Positions 6,889 to 7,256 of a stretch of DNA of 7,256 nt are shown here, in pieces. The notes below the pieces were generated by a model. The model saw nothing but the letters and a program-made list of their open reading frames with translations. It had not been told where the DNA came from and did no database searches. The DNA is from Pseudomonadota bacterium (GTDB taxonomy: Bacteria; Pseudomonadota; Alphaproteobacteria; Rhizobiales; Hyphomicrobiaceae): the NCBI GenBank assembly GCA_021813195.1, contig JAKALI010000201.1, positions 1-7,256 of the forward strand, written 5' to 3'. Both the position numbers and the translations under genes were made by a program. Numbering within the stretch: the stretch's first letter is position 1; each line of letters opens with the position of its first letter.

Positions 6889-7043
6889 GGCTGCGTCCCT
6901 GCAGCGAATTCACGTCGTTGCCGACCTCGTTCACCACCGCTCCACAACCGGCGGTCAGTCGTGCCCCCTCACCGCCAGGATGGATCGTTCGGCAGACATC
7001 GAGAGCACTGCCGCGATCATTGTAGCTGCGGAGGCCCGGAAAC
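6889..7043. promoter_or_regulatory. Divergent control region between recombinase operon and HTH gene
   Basis: These 155 bp separate two divergent starts and must hold the promoters of both unless transcription enters from outside. On the minus strand TACAAT (7023-7018) is a fair -10 hexamer. A -35 box 17 nt upstream of it would fall within the palindrome at 7037-7052, but no TTGACA-like hexamer is there. A loose inverted repeat, GGCGGT (6950-6955) and ACCGCC (6971-6976), is also present. Assignments are tentative. Confidence 0.4.
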
Positions 7044-7099
7044 ATGTTTCCGAAGAAGGGCAATCTTTTTCCGAATGGCTCGAACGGCAACGCCGATGA
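6980..7099 (+). CDS. Doubtful small ORF overlapping the HTH gene, 39 aa
   Basis: The frame from ATG 6980 to TGA 7097-7099 encodes a plausible hydrophilic helix, with ARKHVSEEGQSFSEWLERQ near its end. It overlaps the first 56 nt of the HTH gene in another frame, has no Shine-Dalgarno before its start, and about half of its third codon positions are A or T, unlike its neighbours. It could be a leader peptide or a chance frame. I recognise no family and list it only because the window ends here. Confidence 0.12.
   Translation: MDRSADIESTAAIIVAAEARKHVSEEGQSFSEWLERQRR
7030..7034 (+). promoter_or_regulatory. Shine-Dalgarno GGAGG deciding the HTH gene start
   Basis: GGAGG lies 9 nt before ATG 7044. 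An in-frame TAG at 7023-7025 blocks any start further upstream, so ATG 7044 is well supported. The palindrome at 7037-7052 begins 3 nt after this site, so a protein or RNA hairpin at the palindrome could block ribosome access. Confidence 0.7.
7037..7052. promoter_or_regulatory. Perfect 16-bp palindrome CGGAAACATGTTTCCG over the HTH start codon
   Basis: The sequence equals its own reverse complement over all 16 bases, and the ATG start codon of the HTH gene (7044-7046) sits at its centre. This is a strong candidate operator for the HTH protein itself. It could also overlap the -35 region of a divergent recombinase promoter. The GAAAC and GTTTC half-sites are in the opposite order to those of canonical parS, so it is not a classical ParB site. 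Confidence 0.55.
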
Positions 7100-7256
7100 G
7101 TTAACGTACGCAGCAGCGATCGGTCAGGCATTGCAGGCCGAGCTCGGCGGATCGCATCGCGCGGTCAAGACGATCATGGCGTGGACGTCGGCCAACGAGC
7201 GCACGGTCAAGAACTGGATGGCTGGCACGAGCGGACCGAGGGGAGATCATCTGGTC
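7044..7256 (+). CDS. Small helix-turn-helix DNA-binding protein, 3' end outside window
   Basis: Seventy-one codons are open from ATG 7044 to the right edge. After a polar N-terminus (MFPKKGNLFPNGSNGNADEL) comes an all-helical part with a probable helix-turn-helix at about 39-60: HRAVKTIMAWTS, a turn, then ERTVKNWMAG as recognition helix, followed by GTSGPRGDHLV. I recall this 'ERTVKNW(L/M)AGT.GP.G.HL' pattern from small conserved proteins of alphaproteobacterial prophages and integrated elements, but no function is established for them. The gene diverges from the recombinase operon and carries a palindrome on its own start codon, which fits an autoregulating repressor or a recombination directionality factor. 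Both roles are inference. The codons have GC-rich third positions, unlike the overlapping small frame. Confidence 0.8.
   Translation, partial: MFPKKGNLFPNGSNGNADELTYAAAIGQALQAELGGSHRAVKTIMAWTSANERTVKNWMAGTSGPRGDHLV

Noticed and set aside
7037..7052. A classical parS site
   Set aside because: parS has GTTTC on the left and GAAAC on the right around CACGTG-like DNA. Here the half-sites are reversed around CATG.

Overview
The window reads as a mobile or prophage-like region of a GC-rich alphaproteobacterium, most likely in the Bradyrhizobium / Rhodopseudomonas / Afipia group. The basis is GC-rich third codon positions in the genes, plus family resemblances recognised from memory: a small GIY-YIG protein ending in PGVRPMTPL, a DUF1186-UPF0149-SEC-C protein, rhizobial-type RepB and ParB proteins, and a dispersed palindromic repeat. 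No database was searched.

Left part (1-815, minus strand): the first 271 codons of a DNA modification methylase in which a ParB-type N-terminal domain is joined to an amino-methyltransferase domain with a TDPPYN motif. The gene runs off the left edge. A near-perfect 22-bp palindrome lies just upstream of its start. No gene is supported from there to about 1185.

Second part (1186-1606): a single-domain GIY-YIG gene bracketed by two copies of a 32-bp palindromic repeat in inverted orientation that match at 31 of 32 positions. This looks like a small repeat-bounded unit. About 340 bp without a convincing gene follow. Then comes a 486-residue plus-strand gene (1947-3407) for a DUF1186-UPF0149(YecA)-SEC-C protein with an intact C-terminal metal-binding motif.

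Right part (3588-6888, minus strand): a tight three-gene operon, transcribed as large serine recombinase, then ParB-like protein, then RepB-type partition protein. The first junction is TGATG and the second is ATGA, so translation is probably coupled. No ParA partner is visible. The recombinase lacks the usual cysteine-rich zinc ribbon and instead has a repeat resembling those associated with HNH homing endonucleases, followed by a long C-terminal domain. Divergent from the operon, and running off the right edge, is a small helix-turn-helix gene (7044 onward). Its start codon sits at the exact centre of a perfect 16-bp palindrome, a good candidate operator.

Working model (inference): the HTH protein regulates the divergent operon through the palindrome, the recombinase carries out integration or excision, and the two orphan ParB-family proteins act with it on DNA, either in maintenance or in organising the recombination complex. 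The ParB-methylase fusion is a common prophage or accessory gene and gives the window three ParB-type N-terminal domains. The recombinase operon with its two ParB-family partners is the best candidate here for an undescribed system.
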